Shown in pieces: positions 53,530 to 63,078 of a stretch of DNA of 64,000 nt. The stretch covers positions 2,728,001-2,792,000 of the forward strand of contig NZ_AP017569.1 in the NCBI RefSeq assembly GCF_002355655.1, read 5' to 3'. The translations under genes were made by a program, and so were the position numbers. The DNA comes from Halorubrum trapanicum (GTDB lineage Archaea; Halobacteriota; Halobacteria; Halobacteriales; Haloferacaceae). Numbering within the stretch: the first letter of the stretch is position 1; every line of letters begins with the position of its first letter. The notes under the pieces were generated by a model that was given only the letters and a program-made list of their open reading frames with translations, was not told the DNA's origin and searched no databases.

Positions 53530-53673
53530 CTACAACCCGATGATGTCGTCGAGTTCGACGTCGCTCACGCGGCCGCCGCACACCGCGCACTCCGCGACGT
53601 CACGGGGACCGGCCCCGCCTTCCATGTGAAGGTTGCCGCACTCGGTACACACTTCGAATTCAGCGTCAAGCAT
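53530..53673 (-). CDS. Small zinc-ribbon protein, 47 aa
   Basis: Starts ATG 53673 and carries two C-x-x-C knuckles (CTECG, CAVCG) spaced about 20 residues apart, a minimal zinc ribbon, within an acidic protein ending VSDVELDDIIGL. Such 40-60 residue zinc proteins are numerous in haloarchaea; role unknown. Confidence 0.72.
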   Translation of the reverse strand: MLDAEFEVCTECGNLHMEGGAGPRDVAECAVCGGRVSDVELDDIIGL

Positions 53674-53836
53674 GGGGCCGGACGTTTTCGGAATCCGCCG
53701 TATATGTTTTGTGTCGGAGACGGCCGACCGCGCCGGACGGGACCGGCCGTGCCGGGCGGGGCCGACCGTGTCGGACGCGGTCGACGGTCGGCCCGGTGAC
53801 GCTACCCCTTTCCGCCTCGCGGCCGAAGCGGCGACG

Positions 53837-55720
53837 ATGACCGACGACACCGGCGACGACGCCGGAAATGATCATGACGACAACCTCTCCTTAGACCGCT
53901 TCCACGAGGCGCTCGAAGCCGAGGAGCGCCCGGTCGCGACCGCGAGCGAGGTGGCCCGCCGACTCGGAACGACGCAGGCCGCGGCCCGCGACGCCCTCGG
54001 CGCGCTCGTCGACCGCGGCGACGTGGACCGGCTCGACGTCGAGGCCGACCCCGTCGTCTTCTACCCGCGCGACTGGGGCGCGTTAGCGAGCCGCGAGCGC
54101 GTCGTGGTCTTCCCGAAGCGCCGCGAGATCGTCGTCGACCGCCCCACTCAGTACACCCGCGCGCGGCTCTCGCAGTTCGCGAACCTCGTCGACACCACCG
54201 GCACGGAGCCCGGCACGCGCGGCTACCTCTACCGGATCCGGCAGGAGGACGTGTGGGCCGCGCCGTTCGACGACGCCGACGCGGTCGTCGACGCGCTGCG
54301 CTCCGTGCTCCCGCGCCGCTTCGAACACCTCGAAGACTGGGTGCGCGACCAGTGGCGTCGCGCGCACCGCTTCCGGCTGTACACCCACGCCGACGGCTAC
54401 GTGGTCCTCGAGGCCGCCTCGGAGAACCTGATGGGAAACGTCGCGGACCAGCACCTCGACGACGACCACCTCCGCGCGCCCATCTCGGACACCGAGGCGT
54501 GGGTCAACGAGGACGCCGTCGCCGCGGTGAAGCGCGCGCTCTACGACGCGGGCTATCCCGTCGAGGACGACCGCGACCTCGAGACCGGCGATCCGGTCGA
54601 GATCGAACTCACCACCGACCTCCGCGACTACCAGGCGACCTGGGTCGATGAGTTCCTCGACCGCAAGTCGGGCGTGTACGTCGGCCCGCCCGGCTCCGGC
54701 AAGACCGTCGCCGCGATCGCGACGATCGCCGCGGTCGGCGGAGAGACCCTCATCCTCGTGCCCTCGCGCGAACTCGCCGACCAGTGGCGCGAGGAGTTGC
54801 TCGACCACTCCACGGTCGATCCCGCCGACATCGGGCTCTACCACGGCGGGACCAAGGAGATCCGCCCGGTGACGATCGCGACCTACCAGATCGCGGGGAT
54901 GGACCGCCACCGGAGCCTCTTCGACTCCCGCGAGTGGGGGCTGATCTGCTTCGACGAGGCCCACCACGTCAGCGCCCCCGTCTACTCCCGGACCGCCGAG
55001 CTCCAGAGCAAACACCGGCTCGGCCTCTCGGCGACGCCCGTCAGCGAGACCGGCAGCGAGGAGGAGATATACACCCTGATCGGCCAGCCCATCGGCGCCG
55101 ACTGGGACGCGTTGTTCGAGGCCGGCTTCGTCCAGGAGCCCGAGGTCGAGATCCGCTACGTGCCGTGGCGCGACGAGCTGGCGCAGAGCGAGTACGCCGC
55201 CGCGGACGGCCGGGAGCGCAGACGCCTCGCGGCCGAGAACCCCGCGAAGATAGAGGAGATCCGATACCTGCTGGCCGCCCACCGCGACAAGAAGGCGCTC
55301 GTCTTCGTCGAGTACCTCGATCAGGGCGAGGCGATCGCCGACGCGCTCGGCGCCCCGTTCATCAGCGGGGAGACGCCGCACCACGAGCGCGCGGAGCTGT
55401 TCCGGCGGTTCCGCGCGGAGGACGGTGGCACCGCCGACACTGCTGGCACCGACGACGGCCTCGACGTCCTCGTCGTCTCCCGCGTCGGCGACGAGGGGAT
55501 CGACCTCCCGAACGCCGAGCTCGCGGTCGTCGCGAGCGGCCTCGGCGGCTCCCGGCGACAGGGGTCGCAGCGCGCCGGCCGGACGATGCGGCCGACCGGC
55601 TCCGCGCTCGTCTACGTCCTCGCGACCCGGGGCTCCAGCGAGGAGGAGTTCGCGCAGCGGCAGATGCGCCACCTCGGCCGGAAGGGCGTCCGCGTCCGCG
55701 AGACGAATATCGCGGAGTAG
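53837..55720 (+). CDS. XPB/Rad25-like SF2 helicase with N-terminal winged helix
   Basis: 627 residues. An N-terminal HTH (about 30-75, ATASEVARRLGTTQAAARDA) precedes a domain of about 180 residues and then the helicase core: Walker A GPPGSGKT (283-290), LVPSRELADQWREEL (motif Ia), FDEAHHVS (DEAH), LGLSATPVSE (motif III) and the C-terminal VVASGLGGSRRQGSQRAGR. The XPB group opens duplex DNA. It differs from the copy at 34310 by the N-terminal HTH and a longer middle, so the two are separate subfamilies. The start is ATG 53837. Confidence 0.88.
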   Translation: MTDDTGDDAGNDHDDNLSLDRFHEALEAEERPVATASEVARRLGTTQAAARDALGALVDRGDVDRLDVEADPVVFYPRDWGALASRERVVVFPKRREIVVDRPTQYTRARLSQFANLVDTTGTEPGTRGYLYRIRQEDVWAAPFDDADAVVDALRSVLPRRFEHLEDWVRDQWRRAHRFRLYTHADGYVVLEAASENLMGNVADQHLDDDHLRAPISDTEAWVNEDAVAAVKRALYDAGYPVEDDRDLETGDPVEIELTTDLRDYQATWVDEFLDRKSGVYVGPPGSGKTVAAIATIAAVGGETLILVPSRELADQWREELLDHSTVDPADIGLYHGGTKEIRPVTIATYQIAGMDRHRSLFDSREWGLICFDEAHHVSAPVYSRTAELQSKHRLGLSATPVSETGSEEEIYTLIGQPIGADWDALFEAGFVQEPEVEIRYVPWRDELAQSEYAAADGRERRRLAAENPAKIEEIRYLLAAHRDKKALVFVEYLDQGEAIADALGAPFISGETPHHERAELFRRFRAEDGGTADTAGTDDGLDVLVVSRVGDEGIDLPNAELAVVASGLGGSRRQGSQRAGRTMRPTGSALVYVLATRGSSEEEFAQRQMRHLGRKGVRVRETNIAE

Positions 55721-55786
55721 CCCGCGACTCGCTCCCCGCGACCCGACCCCCTCGGCCTCCGGAGCGAGTCGAACCGAATCGGCGGG

Positions 55787-56341
55787 TCAGATCGAGTCCG
55801 CGAGGTGCTCGGCCGCCTCCTCGATCTCCCCCTCGTTCTCGACGAACCGAACGGGTGCGTTCTGGTCCCTCGCGTACTGGAGCGCCGCGGACCGGTTGAG
55901 GTCCTGCTCGAAGTCGATCCGGCGTTCGGTGACCCCGTTGAGGTCGCGGTCGCTCTCTCGTCGCCGTTCGAGGATCGTCGCCGGCTCCGCCTCCACGAGG
56001 ACGAACGCGTCAGGCGAGACGTCTTGGAGCACTTCGACCGGTAACCCCTGGACGTAGCCGGTCCGCGTTTCGACCGCGAGGTGCGTCGAGAGGATCACGT
56101 TCGTCGTCTCCGCCTCCTCGGCGACGAACTCGCCCGCGCGACGCTGGAGGCGACGCGTTTCGGTCTGCGAGAGCGTGCCGAGTCGGGCCCGCTCGGTCGT
56201 GATGCCCATCGCCGCCGCCTGTTCGAGCATCACGTCACCGAAGTTGATCAGCTTGTACCCGTCTCCGAGTCCGCGTCGGACCGCCTGGCAGACGCTGGAG
56301 AGGCCGACGCCGTTGACTCCCGACACGAGCGTGACGGACAT
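55787..56341 (-). CDS. adkA: Archaeal adenylate kinase
   Basis: 184 residues of the archaeal AdkA family, which converts AMP plus ATP to two ADP. The P-loop-like GVNGVGLSS (8-16) lacks the lysine of ordinary P-loops, which is normal for this family. RTGYVQGLPVEVLQ and LERRRESDRDLNG give the nucleotide lid and core. The start overlaps the stop of the DUF5789 gene, so the pair is translationally coupled. Confidence 0.88.
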   Translation of the reverse strand: MSVTLVSGVNGVGLSSVCQAVRRGLGDGYKLINFGDVMLEQAAAMGITTERARLGTLSQTETRRLQRRAGEFVAEEAETTNVILSTHLAVETRTGYVQGLPVEVLQDVSPDAFVLVEAEPATILERRRESDRDLNGVTERRIDFEQDLNRSAALQYARDQNAPVRFVENEGEIEEAAEHLADSI

Positions 56342-56625
56342 CAGAAGCTCACCTCGTTCTCCTCGCCCCCCGGGGTCCCGCCGCGGTCGTCGTAGTACCG
56401 GCGGCCGATGAACTGTGCGCCGACGAGTATCATCAGCGTGTCGTAGAGGGCGTCCGCGGAGTCGAACGTCTCGACGTCCGATCGGTCGATGACCGCCCGG
56501 ATCGTCGTTGACTCTCCGTCCGGCGGCGACAGCTCCGTGTCACCGACCGTCTCAATCACCTCGTCCCGGGGCGCCGGAAACTCCAGCTTCCTCGCGAACA
56601 GGTCGCGCGTTTCTGGTAAGCGCAT
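56341..56625 (-). CDS. DUF5789 family protein
   Basis: 94 residues: M-R-L-P-E-x-R-D at the N-terminus, a central segment ETVGDTELSPPDGESTTIRA and the conserved FDSADALYDTLMILVGAQFI with G-R-R-Y-Y-D-D near the end, all hallmarks of DUF5789. Function unknown. It overlaps adkA by one base. The start chosen is ATG 56625; an in-frame ATG three codons earlier is the alternative. Confidence 0.78.
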   Translation of the reverse strand: MRLPETRDLFARKLEFPAPRDEVIETVGDTELSPPDGESTTIRAVIDRSDVETFDSADALYDTLMILVGAQFIGRRYYDDRGGTPGGEENEVSF

Positions 56626-56784
56626 ACATACCATACGACAGCGCACGCGAGGATAAGTGCACATGTGACTCGGTCGTCACGGTTTCTCCGAGGCGTTCCC
56701 TCCCGGCCCGGGGCGGGTCCGCGCGATCGCTCGCGGACCGTCGGCGGGCGAAGCTTTCAACACCCGCTCCGGCGACTTCGCGAC

Positions 56785-58506
56785 ATGGACGCCGACGAGC
56801 CTTCGCCCGCCGCCGACAGGGACGCCGAGCCCCCGACCGTCGCGGAGGCGGTCGTCGACGCCATGCTCGACCGCGGCGTCGACACCGTCTTCGGCATCCC
56901 CGGAAAGCAGACCCTCCCGCTGAACCGGGCGCTCGCCGACCGCGACGCGCGGTTCGTCGTCGCCCGCCACGAGACCGCCGTCCCCCATCAGGCGTGGGGG
57001 TACGCCGAGACGAGCGCGCCGGGCGCGATGGCCGCCACCTGCGTCGTCCCCGGCCCGGGCGACACGAACGCGATGAACGGGCTGAAGAACGCCCTGAACG
57101 ACTGCGTCCCTCTCCTCCACCTCGCCGTCGAGACGGAGCGCTCAGTGCGCGGCGGCGACGGCATCCACGAGACGCCCCCGGAGACGTACGACACGGTCGT
57201 CAAGGAGAACGTCCTCGTGGACTCGCCCGCGGGCGCGGTCCCCGCGGTCGCCGAGGCGATCCGGACCGCCCGCGAACACCCGCAGGGCCCGGTCCGCGTC
57301 GGGATCCCGAAGGACGTCCTCGCGGGCCGCACGCCCCAGCCGGCGGTGGGCGACCGCGGCCCCTCGCCACCGCCGGCTCCGCCCGCGGAGGCGGTCGCAG
57401 AGGCCGCCGACCTCTTGACCGACGCGACGGCGCCCGTCGTCCTCGCCGGCGGCGGCGTCAGGCGGTCGGGCGCGAGCGACGCGCTCCGGGCGGTCGCCGA
57501 GTCGTTCGACGTGCCCGTCGCGACGACGTACAAGGGGAAGGGGACGCTCCCGGAGTCGCACCCGCTGTCGGCCGGCGTCCTCTGTGGCGGCGCGAGCGCG
57601 GAGCTCCGCGACCTCCTCGCGGGCGCCGACGTCGGCCTCGTCGTCGGCTCCGATCTCGACGCGGTCGCGACCGCCTCGTGGTCCGTCTCGATGCCCGATA
57701 CGCTGGTCCACGTCACGCTCGACGGCGACGACGTGGGGTTCGGCTACGAGACCGACCTCGGCGTCGTCGCCGACGCCGACCGCTTCCTCCGCGCGCTCGA
57801 CGAGGAATTCGCCGACGAGCGCACGCCGCCTCGCGACCGCGACGGCGCCGAGCGCGCCGAGGCGGTCCGCGCGGCCGACCGCGGCCGGTTCGCGGCGCTC
57901 TCCGAGGGCCGCGGTCCCGACGACCCGCTCCGCTCGGTCGAAGTCCTCTCGGCGGTGCGCGACGCGGTCCCCGACGAGGCGGTCGTGACCGCCGACGCGG
58001 GCGGGTTCCGGCTGTGGACGCTCGTCTCGTTCCCCGCGTCCGGGCCGCGCTCGTACGTCAACCCGGGCTCGTGGGCGACGATGGGCACCGGCGTCCCGTC
58101 CGCGATCGGCGCCAAGCTGGCGAACCCGGACCGCGACGTGGTAGCGCTCACCGGCGACGGGGGGCTGATGATGTGCGTTCACGAACTTCACACGCTTGCG
58201 AGCGAGGGGATAGACGTCACCGTCGTCGCGCTCAACAACGACGACTACGCGATCATCAGCGAGGAGGCGTCGCGATCGTACGAGTTCTCCGAGGGCGCCT
58301 ACGGCTGGGCGGAGACCGGGCTCGACCTCGTCGCGGTCGCGTCGGGCATGGGCCTGCCGGCCGAGCGCGTCCGCGAGCGCGACGCCGTCGGCGACGCCGT
58401 CGAGCGCGCTCGGACTCGGGACGGGCCCGCGCTCGTCGAGGTCGTCACCGACCCGAACGAGCCGCAGGCGAGCGAGTGGATGACCGGGGCGCGACCGGGC
58501 GAGTAG
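56785..58506 (+). CDS. Thiamine-pyrophosphate-dependent enzyme (acetolactate synthase/BFD-like)
   Basis: 573 residues of the large-subunit TPP family. Catalytic Glu region FVVARHETAVPHQAWGYAE, the FAD-like middle domain PVVLAGGGVRRSG, and the C-terminal TPP motif in ALTGDGGLMMCVHE...VVALNNDDYAII give the decarboxylase/ligase layout. No other ilv gene is adjacent and there is no regulatory subunit, so acetolactate synthase is only one option; benzoylformate- or phenylpyruvate-type decarboxylases are others. The start is ATG 56785. Confidence 0.87.
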   Translation: MDADEPSPAADRDAEPPTVAEAVVDAMLDRGVDTVFGIPGKQTLPLNRALADRDARFVVARHETAVPHQAWGYAETSAPGAMAATCVVPGPGDTNAMNGLKNALNDCVPLLHLAVETERSVRGGDGIHETPPETYDTVVKENVLVDSPAGAVPAVAEAIRTAREHPQGPVRVGIPKDVLAGRTPQPAVGDRGPSPPPAPPAEAVAEAADLLTDATAPVVLAGGGVRRSGASDALRAVAESFDVPVATTYKGKGTLPESHPLSAGVLCGGASAELRDLLAGADVGLVVGSDLDAVATASWSVSMPDTLVHVTLDGDDVGFGYETDLGVVADADRFLRALDEEFADERTPPRDRDGAERAEAVRAADRGRFAALSEGRGPDDPLRSVEVLSAVRDAVPDEAVVTADAGGFRLWTLVSFPASGPRSYVNPGSWATMGTGVPSAIGAKLANPDRDVVALTGDGGLMMCVHELHTLASEGIDVTVVALNNDDYAIISEEASRSYEFSEGAYGWAETGLDLVAVASGMGLPAERVRERDAVGDAVERARTRDGPALVEVVTDPNEPQASEWMTGARPGE

Positions 58507-58578
58507 CCACTCGGTTTCACGCCGGGCGTTTCCGACATCTGAAGCGATCTATATGGGCGCCGGCTCCCGAGTTGGCGT

Positions 58579-59070
58579 ATGAGAAACCCGTGGGTTCACG
58601 ACGATGTCCCGGACGATCCCGGAAGGGGCTACGACGGTCCCGTCCGCCTGCTGGCGGCGTTCATGTGGGGCTCGCTGGCGCTCCTCGTCGGCGGGTTCGT
58701 CCTGCTCTCCGGAGCGGGCGTCGTCGACCTCGCCGACGGCGGATCCCTCGGCGAGGTCGTGACCGGAGTCGTCGCCGCGCTCGCGGTGGCGTTGGCGCTC
58801 CCCGTCCTCTTGAAGCTGCTCGCGATATCGCGCGCGCTCGCCGCCCTTGCGTTCCTCGTCACGGGCGCGTCCGTCGGTCGGTTCGTGATCGCCCGCGAGC
58901 CCGAGCGGTTCCGGGCGCTCCTCGACGCGCGCGACGGGCTGGCCGAGAACGCGGGCGCGCTCGGTGACCTCTTCGACGTCGTCGACTCGCTGTCACCTGC
59001 GATGACCGACGGCGCGACGGCGGTCGTCGACGGCGCGATCGCCGCCGTCATCGCCTTCCCGGCCGCGTGA
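58579..59070 (+). CDS. Four-TM membrane protein, 163 aa
   Basis: A polar N-terminus (PWVHDDVPDDPGRGYDGP), four hydrophobic segments ending in VVDGAIAAVIAFPAA, with one Arg-rich loop. No signature motif. A TATA-like TATATGG about 28 nt upstream supports expression. Function unknown. Confidence 0.65.
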   Translation: MRNPWVHDDVPDDPGRGYDGPVRLLAAFMWGSLALLVGGFVLLSGAGVVDLADGGSLGEVVTGVVAALAVALALPVLLKLLAISRALAALAFLVTGASVGRFVIAREPERFRALLDARDGLAENAGALGDLFDVVDSLSPAMTDGATAVVDGAIAAVIAFPAA

Positions 59071-59158
59071 TCCGGTCGTGCCGGCGGGTCGAACTGTCGC
59101 TTTCGCGGCGCGCGCGACGGGACGTGAGCCTTAACAACTCTCGTTGTGAATCCCGTCC

Positions 59159-60223
59159 ATGACGCATCCGAACGACGTCGCCGTCGGGATCGTCGGCCTC
59201 GGCGGTATCGGGTCCCACCACGCGACGAAGCTGGTCGAACGCGGCGCGAACCTCGTCGGCGGGATGGACATCGACGCGGACGCCCGCGCGCGGTTCCACG
59301 AGGAGTTCGACCTCCCCGCCTACGAGGAGGAAGCGGCCCTCTACGAGGCGTGCGATGCCGTGCTTATTACCACGCCGAACCGCTTCCACGAGGAGTACGC
59401 GACCACGGCGCTGGAAGCGGGCCTCGACGTGCTCTTGGAGAAGCCGCTGGCGCACACGCTCGAGAGCGCCGAGCGCATCGCCGAGGCCGCCCGCGCCGCC
59501 GAGGGGTTCTGTATGGTCGGGTTCAACAACCGGTTCGCGGAGCCCGTTCGGGTGATCAAACACTACCAAGACGAGGGGCGGTTCGGCGAGACGACCCACG
59601 TCGAGGCGAACTACGTGCGCCGGCGCGGGGTTCCCGGCCGCGGCTCGTGGTTCACGTCGGCGGACGTCGCCGGCGGCGGCTCGCTCATCGACATCGGCGT
59701 CCACGCGATCGACCTAGCCCTCTACTTCCTCGACCATCCCGAGGTCGTCGAGGTCTCCGGCGAGACGCGCTCGGAGTTCGGCGGCCGCGACGACTACGCG
59801 TACGTCCACATGTGGGGCGACGACAACGGTCCGGAGGGGTTCGACGTCGACGACTCCGCGTCGGCGTTCATCCGCGGCGCCGACGGCTCCACGGTGTCGC
59901 TGGAGGTCGCGTGGGCGACGAACCGCCCGGCAACGGACGAGTTCGTCGTTCGCGGCACCGAGGCGGGCGCGACGTTCGACCGCGGCAGCGACGACCTCAC
60001 CATCCACGAGGCTGGCGTCGGCGGGGGCCACCACCTCACGGACGCGACGGTCGAGACGCGCGAGGGCGACGCCCACGCCGCCGAGCAGGCGACCTTCCTC
60101 GAAGCGGTCGCCGCGGGCGAGGCGCCCGCGATCAACACCGTCGAGGAGGGGTTACGCGTCCAGCGCGTCATCGACGCCATCTACCGGTCCTCGGAGACCG
60201 GCGCGGCGGTCCGGCTGGACTGA
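59159..60223 (+). CDS. Gfo/Idh/MocA-family oxidoreductase
   Basis: 354 residues. The NAD(P)-binding Rossmann domain begins VAVGIVGLGGIGSHHATKL, with the family's E-K-P-L-A-H-T in VLLEKPLAHTLESAER, and the C-terminal domain carries SLIDIGVHAIDLALYFL where the catalytic D/H pair sits. Members reduce or oxidise sugars, inositols and related substrates; this one cannot be assigned. The preceding CTTAACAAC about 28 nt upstream is a weak TATA box. Confidence 0.9.
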   Translation: MTHPNDVAVGIVGLGGIGSHHATKLVERGANLVGGMDIDADARARFHEEFDLPAYEEEAALYEACDAVLITTPNRFHEEYATTALEAGLDVLLEKPLAHTLESAERIAEAARAAEGFCMVGFNNRFAEPVRVIKHYQDEGRFGETTHVEANYVRRRGVPGRGSWFTSADVAGGGSLIDIGVHAIDLALYFLDHPEVVEVSGETRSEFGGRDDYAYVHMWGDDNGPEGFDVDDSASAFIRGADGSTVSLEVAWATNRPATDEFVVRGTEAGATFDRGSDDLTIHEAGVGGGHHLTDATVETREGDAHAAEQATFLEAVAAGEAPAINTVEEGLRVQRVIDAIYRSSETGAAVRLD

Positions 60224-60339
60224 GCGGCCCCGTTGAAACCCTCTACAAGAACCATATTCGGCCCCAGTTCCGTTCAATATAGAGGAAGGGATGAGCGATA
60301 GCGGGAGTGGGTATCGCAGATCGGCGGCCGCGAGGTAGT

Positions 60340-60760
60340 ATTTAAATGACCGAGAGCGACGGCGACAACCGCTTATAAATCAGGCTGCGGTCGGCGCGCC
60401 TGCGAGCGGCCGCCATTGGCGGCCGCGAGCCAGCCCGCGAGGGACGCCGCGAACGCCCGCAGGGCGTGAGCGGCGAGGCTGGGGAGGTGTGAGGTGCCGT
60501 GCGGGGCTGTCTGGGGCGGGACTCAAAGGGGCAGTCGCGAGGCGGACGCAGGCGTTCACGAGAGCAGAGCTCTCGTGAGCCAATCAGAACGCGGAGCGTT
60601 CTGATGACGACGTAAGCACCGCAGCGAAGGAGCGCCAGCGACTGAGCGAGGAGCACAGCGAGCGTGCGTCCGCCCCGCGACTGGGGCTTTGGAGGTACTC
60701 ACCGCAGCAGCGTCAGTCACTTATAAATAGCCGACAACAACACTCCAACTCCCCTTATAA
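60340..60760 (+). repeat. Structured repeat element E
   Basis: ATTTAAAT (60340-60347), 25 nt, TTATAA (60373-60378), P1 with GCGGCCGCC (60406-60414) and GGCGGCCGC (60418-60426) and facing GA pairs, P2, G-rich linker, P3 pairing CAGTCGCG (60532-60539) and GGCGGACGCA (60541-60550) with 60665-60683, two extra hairpins CACGAGAGC-aga-GCTCTCGTG (60557-60577) and AGAACGC-gga-GCGTTCT (60586-60602), then ACTGGGGCTTTGG, TTATAA at 60721-60726 and again at 60755-60760. It fills the gap to the DUF418 gene. Confidence 0.87.
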
Positions 60761-60930
60761 ACGGCCTCACTCACGACGTACAACACTCACTCCCGGTATC
60801 GATCGGGAAGCACCGGTCATCGATCGACTGTTACAGGTGAGAATCTGTCAGCGACGACGCCCCGACCGTCGGTGACGCCCGCCGCGATGGGAACCTATTC
60901 GGTGCTGGGGGCCGTTTCCGCGGACAACTC

Positions 60931-62133
60931 GTGACCAGCGATCCCGGCCCCACGCCGCCCTCCGAACGTATCACCAGCCTCGACGCGCTCCGTGGGTTCG
61001 CGCTGCTCGGCATCCTCGTCATCAACATCCGCGTCTTCTCGATGCCGGAGCAGACCCTGCTCAACCCGAACGTCTACGGCGACTTCACCGGGCTCGACTA
61101 CTGGACGTGGTTCGTCGGCCACGTGTTCGCGCAGTCGAAGTTCATCACGATCTTCTCGGCGCTGTTCGGCGCGGGCGTTCTCATGTTCATCGAGAGCAAG
61201 GAGGAGAAGGGGCAAGACGCCGTCCGCCTCCACCTCCGGCGGACCGCGGTGCTGATCGCGATCGGCCTCCTCCACGCCTACCTGCTGTGGTACGGGGATA
61301 TCCTCGTCACGTACGGGCTCACCGGGATCTTCCTGCTGTTCGTCCGCGACCTCGACGCGCGTCGGCTCGCCGGGCTGGCCGGAGTCTTCCTGCTCTTTAT
61401 CCCCGCGGTCGAGCTGTTCGCGGCGATCTCGATCGGCGGCGAGGCGCTCGCCGGCCAGTGGATGCCCGCGGAGGCCGCGATCCGACAGGAGGTGGCCACC
61501 TACCGCGGCGGCTGGCTCGACCAGATGAGCCACCGCGTCGACTCCTCGTTCCAGCGGCAGACGTCCGGCTTCATCGGGTCGAGCTTCTGGCGGGTCGGCG
61601 GCGTCATGCTCCTCGGCATGGCGCTGTACAAGCGGGGCGTGCTGACCGGGGAGCGGTCGACCGCGTTCTACCGTCGGCTCGTCGCGGGCGGCGCCGTCGG
61701 CGTCGGAATCGTCGTCGCCGGCGTCGCGTACATCGAGGCGAACGACTGGAGCGCGGGCGCCGCGCTGTACTGGCGGCAGTTCAACTACGTCGGGAGCCTC
61801 CTCGTCGCCGGCGGCTACGTCGGACTGATCACCCTGTTCGTCCGGTGGCGCGGCGAGGGCGTCATCACCCGCGCGCTCGCCGCGGTCGGCCGGACCGCGT
61901 TCACGAACTACCTGCTCCAGACGGTGATCGCGACGACGATCTTCTACGGGCACGGGCTCGGGCTGTTCGGCTACGTCAGCCGGGTCGAAGCGATGGGGAT
62001 CGTCGTCGCGATCTGGGCGGTCCAGATAGTCCTCTCGGTGCTCTGGCTGCGCTACTTCCGGTTCGGTCCCGTCGAGTGGGTGTGGCGGACGCTCACCTAC
62101 GGGGAGAAGCAGCCACTGCGGTTGAAGAGCTGA
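60931..62133 (+). CDS. DUF418 family membrane protein
   Basis: 400 residues from GTG. DUF418 proteins are multi-pass membrane proteins of unknown role; the N-terminal R-x-x-S-L-D-A-L-R-G-F-A-L-L-G-I-L, the RNA/ligand-like FSALFGAGVLMFIES segment and the C-terminal YLLQTVIATTIFYGHGLG are the family blocks. About ten hydrophobic segments are visible. Repeat element E lies immediately upstream and F downstream. Confidence 0.9.
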   Translation: MTSDPGPTPPSERITSLDALRGFALLGILVINIRVFSMPEQTLLNPNVYGDFTGLDYWTWFVGHVFAQSKFITIFSALFGAGVLMFIESKEEKGQDAVRLHLRRTAVLIAIGLLHAYLLWYGDILVTYGLTGIFLLFVRDLDARRLAGLAGVFLLFIPAVELFAAISIGGEALAGQWMPAEAAIRQEVATYRGGWLDQMSHRVDSSFQRQTSGFIGSSFWRVGGVMLLGMALYKRGVLTGERSTAFYRRLVAGGAVGVGIVVAGVAYIEANDWSAGAALYWRQFNYVGSLLVAGGYVGLITLFVRWRGEGVITRALAAVGRTAFTNYLLQTVIATTIFYGHGLGLFGYVSRVEAMGIVVAIWAVQIVLSVLWLRYFRFGPVEWVWRTLTYGEKQPLRLKS

Positions 62134-62218
62134 GTTCGCGGGCCGCCGACCCGCGTCGCGTTCTCCGAACTGAGACTCGCGTGGACACGTTCAACACCCT
62201 CCCGCCGAACACCCGCGT

Positions 62219-62446
62219 ATGACCGGGTTCGACGTCCACGACCACCGCCACGAGCTGAAACAGCTCCGCGATTCGGGCGCGACGAGCCTCTGGGCGAACC
62301 GCGAGGAGATGGCGTGTCCGGTGTGCGACGACGCCTTCTCAAGGCTGTTCGTCACCCGACAGAGCGGGACGACGTTCCCCGAGAACGACGGCGCGCGGTT
62401 CTGCCTGCTGTGCGACGGCGACGCGGTGTACCTGTTCAGACACTGA
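62219..62446 (+). CDS. Small CxxC protein (haloarchaeal DUF7385-like)
   Basis: 75 residues with a strong start F-D-V-H-D-H-R-H-x-L-K, a central ACPVCDDAFSRLFVTRQS and a second CLLCDGDAVYLFRH. The two C-x-x-C sites can bind zinc. Members of this small haloarchaeal family are often labelled flagella cluster protein, a name based on neighbourhood rather than function. Repeat element F follows. Confidence 0.72.
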   Translation: MTGFDVHDHRHELKQLRDSGATSLWANREEMACPVCDDAFSRLFVTRQSGTTFPENDGARFCLLCDGDAVYLFRH

Positions 62447-62589
62447 GCGCACAGGCGATCGGGTATACCGAGCGTCGGCTCCGTTGAAATCCCTTCTTCA
62501 GAGGTATGTTCGCCTGAAACGGCTGGTCGCTGAAGAGTGCTTCTTGATCGGTTGCGGGAGTACGTCGCTCAGTGTAATGGCGTAGTTGT

Positions 62590-62975
62590 TTATAAAGAGA
62601 AGAGCGGTGTTGCTGTCGGCTGTTTATAAGTGACCGTCGCTACTGCGGTGAGGATCTCCAAAGCCCCAGTCGCGACGGCTCGCGCGCCTTGCTGTCGTTC
62701 GAAAGGCGCGTCGCGCCTTTCGTGATGACGAGACGCCGCCGGCGTCTCGAACCACGCTCCTCAGTCGCTCGTTTCACTCGCTCCTTGCGGTGCTTACTGC
62801 GGCGTGCTTCGCCCTCGCGACTGCCCCTTTGAGTCCCACCCCGCACCGCCCCGCACCTCACGCCTCCCCAGCCTCGTCGACCGCCCTCCGCTTCGCTCCG
62901 GCCGGTCGACTCCCTCGCGGGCGGTTCGCGGTCGCCACAGGCGACCGCTCACCGGCGCGCCACCGCGATAACTGA
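62590..62975 (-). repeat. Structured repeat element F
   Basis: Minus-strand order: degenerate left end with TTAT at about 62968, P1 with GCGGTCGC/GCGACCGC and GA/GA internal loop (about 62923-62953), P2 with a conserved outer stem GTCGACC/GGTCGAC and the CGAAG apex, G-rich linker, P3 with a 9-bp arm (62667-62675 with 62815-62823), two extra perfect hairpins GAAAGGCGC-gtc-GCGCCTTTC (62701-62721) and GAGACGCC-gcc-GGCGTCTC (62730-62748), then the tail and TTATAA at 62624-62629 and 62590-62595. Confidence 0.87.
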
Positions 62976-63078
62976 TCGCTCACTGCTACCTCTGTATTGA
63001 CCGCGAACCCGAGGAAGTTGTCTCAAAACGTAGTAATCGGGACCACTTGTCTCGGTCTAATCATTTCACTGTGAAAAT

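Noticed and set aside
60230-60290. GTTGAAA-containing stretch after the Gfo/Idh gene, similar to stretches near 47785 and 62480
   Set aside because: Recalls ends of some haloarchaeal insertion sequences, but the match is only a few bases and no partner end is found.
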